Below, piece by piece: positions 6,495-7,601 of a stretch of 7,601 nt of DNA. Origin of the DNA: Chloroflexota bacterium. GTDB taxonomy: Bacteria > Chloroflexota > UBA6077 > JACQUR01. The stretch lies in NCBI GenBank assembly GCA_016210245.1, contig JACQUR010000135.1, forward strand, positions 1-7,601, written 5' to 3'. The number at the start of each line of letters is the position of its first letter. Position 1 is the first letter of the stretch. Made by a program: the position numbers and the translations under genes. The notes under the pieces were generated by a model, which saw only the letters and a list, made by a program, of their open reading frames with translations, was not told where the DNA came from and searched no databases.

Positions 6495-6907
6495 TGTACC
6501 TGCTCGACTCGGATATCCTGAGCAATCTTATGAAACGCGTCCCCTCGGTGGCGCTGATAGCGAAGCAAGCTGCGGTTCCTGCAGAACACCAGTTCACGTC
6601 CAGTATCACGCTTGGGGAGCTGGTGTACGGAGCCCACCGATTGGGGGCGCGTGGGCCGGAGCTGCTGCAACGCTTGGAGAAGTCGCTGCTCCAGAACCTG
6701 CCTATCCTGCCGTTTGACGCCGCGGCTGCTCGGCGCTATGGGGAAGTGAGAGCGGAACTGGAGGCGCAAGGCAAACCTCTGGCTGACGCCGACTTGCGCA
6801 TCGCTGCCATTGCGCTGGCCCGAAACCTCACACTGGTGACGGGGAACGTGCGACACTTCGAGAGGGTTGCAGGATTGGCCGTCGAGAACTGGCTGGAGGA
6901 ACGGTAA
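6494..6907 (+). CDS. vapC: PIN-domain ribonuclease toxin, VapC family
   Basis: The 137-aa PIN-domain protein is predicted to be a Mg-dependent endoribonuclease, usually cutting tRNA or rRNA, held inactive by the antitoxin encoded just upstream. The acidic site is complete: D5 in YLLDSDILS (2-10), E42 in TLGELVYGA (39-47), and D100 with D98 in LADADLRIAAIALA (97-109). The fourth position is in TLVTGNVRHF (113-122), where T116, N118 and F122 match the T-x-N-x-x-x-F form. The length is typical of VapC. It overlaps the antitoxin gene by one base. Codon use is more mixed than in prfA or hisS (codons such as ATA, CTT, GCT and CAA appear), mildly consistent with horizontal acquisition. A convergent aminotransferase gene follows across a long palindrome. 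Confidence 0.93.
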   Translation: MYLLDSDILSNLMKRVPSVALIAKQAAVPAEHQFTSSITLGELVYGAHRLGARGPELLQRLEKSLLQNLPILPFDAAAARRYGEVRAELEAQGKPLADADLRIAAIALARNLTLVTGNVRHFERVAGLAVENWLEER

Positions 6908-6926
6908 CGCGAGTCTTGTGGGGCCC

Positions 6927-6985
6927 GGCGAGCGGTTGATGGATGCGGGGAACGGGCCGTTCCCCGCATCCATCAACCGCTCGCC
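6927..6985. terminator. Perfect 29-bp-arm palindrome between convergent genes
   Basis: Arms 6927-6955 and 6957-6985 are exact reverse complements around a single G at 6956. It fills most of the 87-nt gap between the vapC stop (6905-6907) and the aminotransferase stop (6997-6995). There is no U-run on either strand. It may act as a bidirectional transcription barrier or mRNA 3' stabiliser. It is not built of heptamers and its sequence is unrelated to the other palindromes of the window. Confidence 0.75.
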
Positions 6986-6994
6986 CCTCCTCGT

Positions 6995-7601
6995 CTACAC
7001 CGCGGGCACCGGCCTGGCTTGAGCCAGGACGCGCTCGATGGCGCGTTCGAGGCGCGCCACCGCTTCGTCGATCTCCGCCTCGGTGATGGTCAGGGCGGGC
7101 ATGAAGCGGATGGCGGAGGGGGTAACGGCGTTGATGAGCAACCCCTCGTCCACCGCTGCGAGCAGCAGCTCGCCCGAGATCTCCCGGTCGAACTGGAGGG
7201 CCAGCAGCAGGCCGCGCCCGCGCACGCCGGTCGCGGCCGGCCAGCGCTTCCGCAGTTCCTGCAGGCGGCGCTGGAAGTGAGCGCCCACGCGGGCGGCGTG
7301 CGTGGGAATATCGTGGTCCAGCACGTAGCGCATGACCGCCAGGGCGGTAGCGCAGACGAGGGGGTTGCCGCCGTAGGTCGAGCCGTGGTCGCCGGGCTCC
7401 AGCACGCTCACTCGCTCCGTGGCCAGGAAACCGCCGACCGGGACGCCGCCGCCCAGGCCCTTGGCCACGGTCATGATGTCGGGCGCGACGCCTTCCTGTT
7501 CGCTCGCGTGCAGCGTGCCGCTGCGGCCCATGCCGCACATTACCTCGTCGAGGATCAGCAGCACGCCGTGACGGTCGCAGATTTCACGGATGCGCTTGAA
7601 A
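6995..7601 (-). CDS. argD: Acetylornithine/class-III aminotransferase, C-terminal part
   Basis: This is the C-terminal 201 residues of a fold-type I, PLP-dependent class III aminotransferase; the N-terminal half lies beyond the right edge, and the reading frame is open to base 7601. Seen in order: GVLLILDEVMCGMGR with the Asp that contacts the PLP ring nitrogen, PDIMTVAKGLGGG with the Schiff-base Lys, the phosphate-binding Thr in HGSTYGGNPL, VRGRGLLLAL, and the ending LLINAVTPSAIRFMPALTI with a following helix. PGDHGSTYGGNPL and the C-terminus fit ArgD (N-acetylornithine aminotransferase, arginine biosynthesis). The VMCGMGRSGTLHASEQEGVAPDI segment resembles other class III enzymes annotated as aspartate aminotransferase family, where ArgD usually has VQTGMGRTG. 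So argD is likely but the substrate is not certain. It is convergent to vapC. Confidence 0.8.
   Translation of the reverse strand, partial: FKRIREICDRHGVLLILDEVMCGMGRSGTLHASEQEGVAPDIMTVAKGLGGGVPVGGFLATERVSVLEPGDHGSTYGGNPLVCATALAVMRYVLDHDIPTHAARVGAHFQRRLQELRKRWPAATGVRGRGLLLALQFDREISGELLLAAVDEGLLINAVTPSAIRFMPALTITEAEIDEAVARLERAIERVLAQARPVPAV

Overview
The window comes from a GC-rich bacterium. The dense housekeeping genes, the HisRS and PrmC sequence flavour, and intergenic heptanucleotide palindromes of the GATTTTG/CAAAATC kind suggest a member of the Chloroflexota. That assignment is an inference from memory of such genomes, not a search result.

Layout, left to right. (1) A 30-bp tandem hairpin repeat and a G-quadruplex-type motif lead into yggS (PLP homeostasis) and yggT (small membrane protein), followed by a 222-base gap and a small orphan gene. 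(2) Convergent to these lies a two-gene minus-strand unit, yggU/DUF167 then a GNAT acetyltransferase. The two converging units end inside one perfect palindrome that carries both stop codons at mirror positions. (3) An AT-rich divergent promoter region separates yggU from a plus-strand translation operon, hisS-prfA-prmC, whose junctions are both 4-nt GTGA overlaps. The hisS leader holds a terminator-like hairpin and a 30-bp palindrome built of 7-nt units. A second 7-nt-unit palindrome (44-bp arms) lies at the prfA/prmC junction and appears to be translated as the PrmC N-terminus. (4) A Phd/YefM-PIN (VapC-type) toxin-antitoxin pair follows, with its own promoter/operator. (5) A perfect 29-bp-arm palindrome separates vapC from the C-terminal half of a convergent class-III aminotransferase, probably argD, which runs off the right edge.

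Functionally, prfA and prmC are substrate and enzyme: PrmC methylates the Gln of the RF1 GGQ motif. hisS adds a second translation function to the same transcript. yggS, yggT and yggU are often neighbours in bacteria; here yggU is on the opposite strand. The most unusual aspect is non-coding: long, perfect or nearly perfect inverted repeats of unrelated sequence sit at most gene junctions, two of them built from 7-bp tandem units that are stop-free in every frame. No obviously new enzymatic or defence system is visible.
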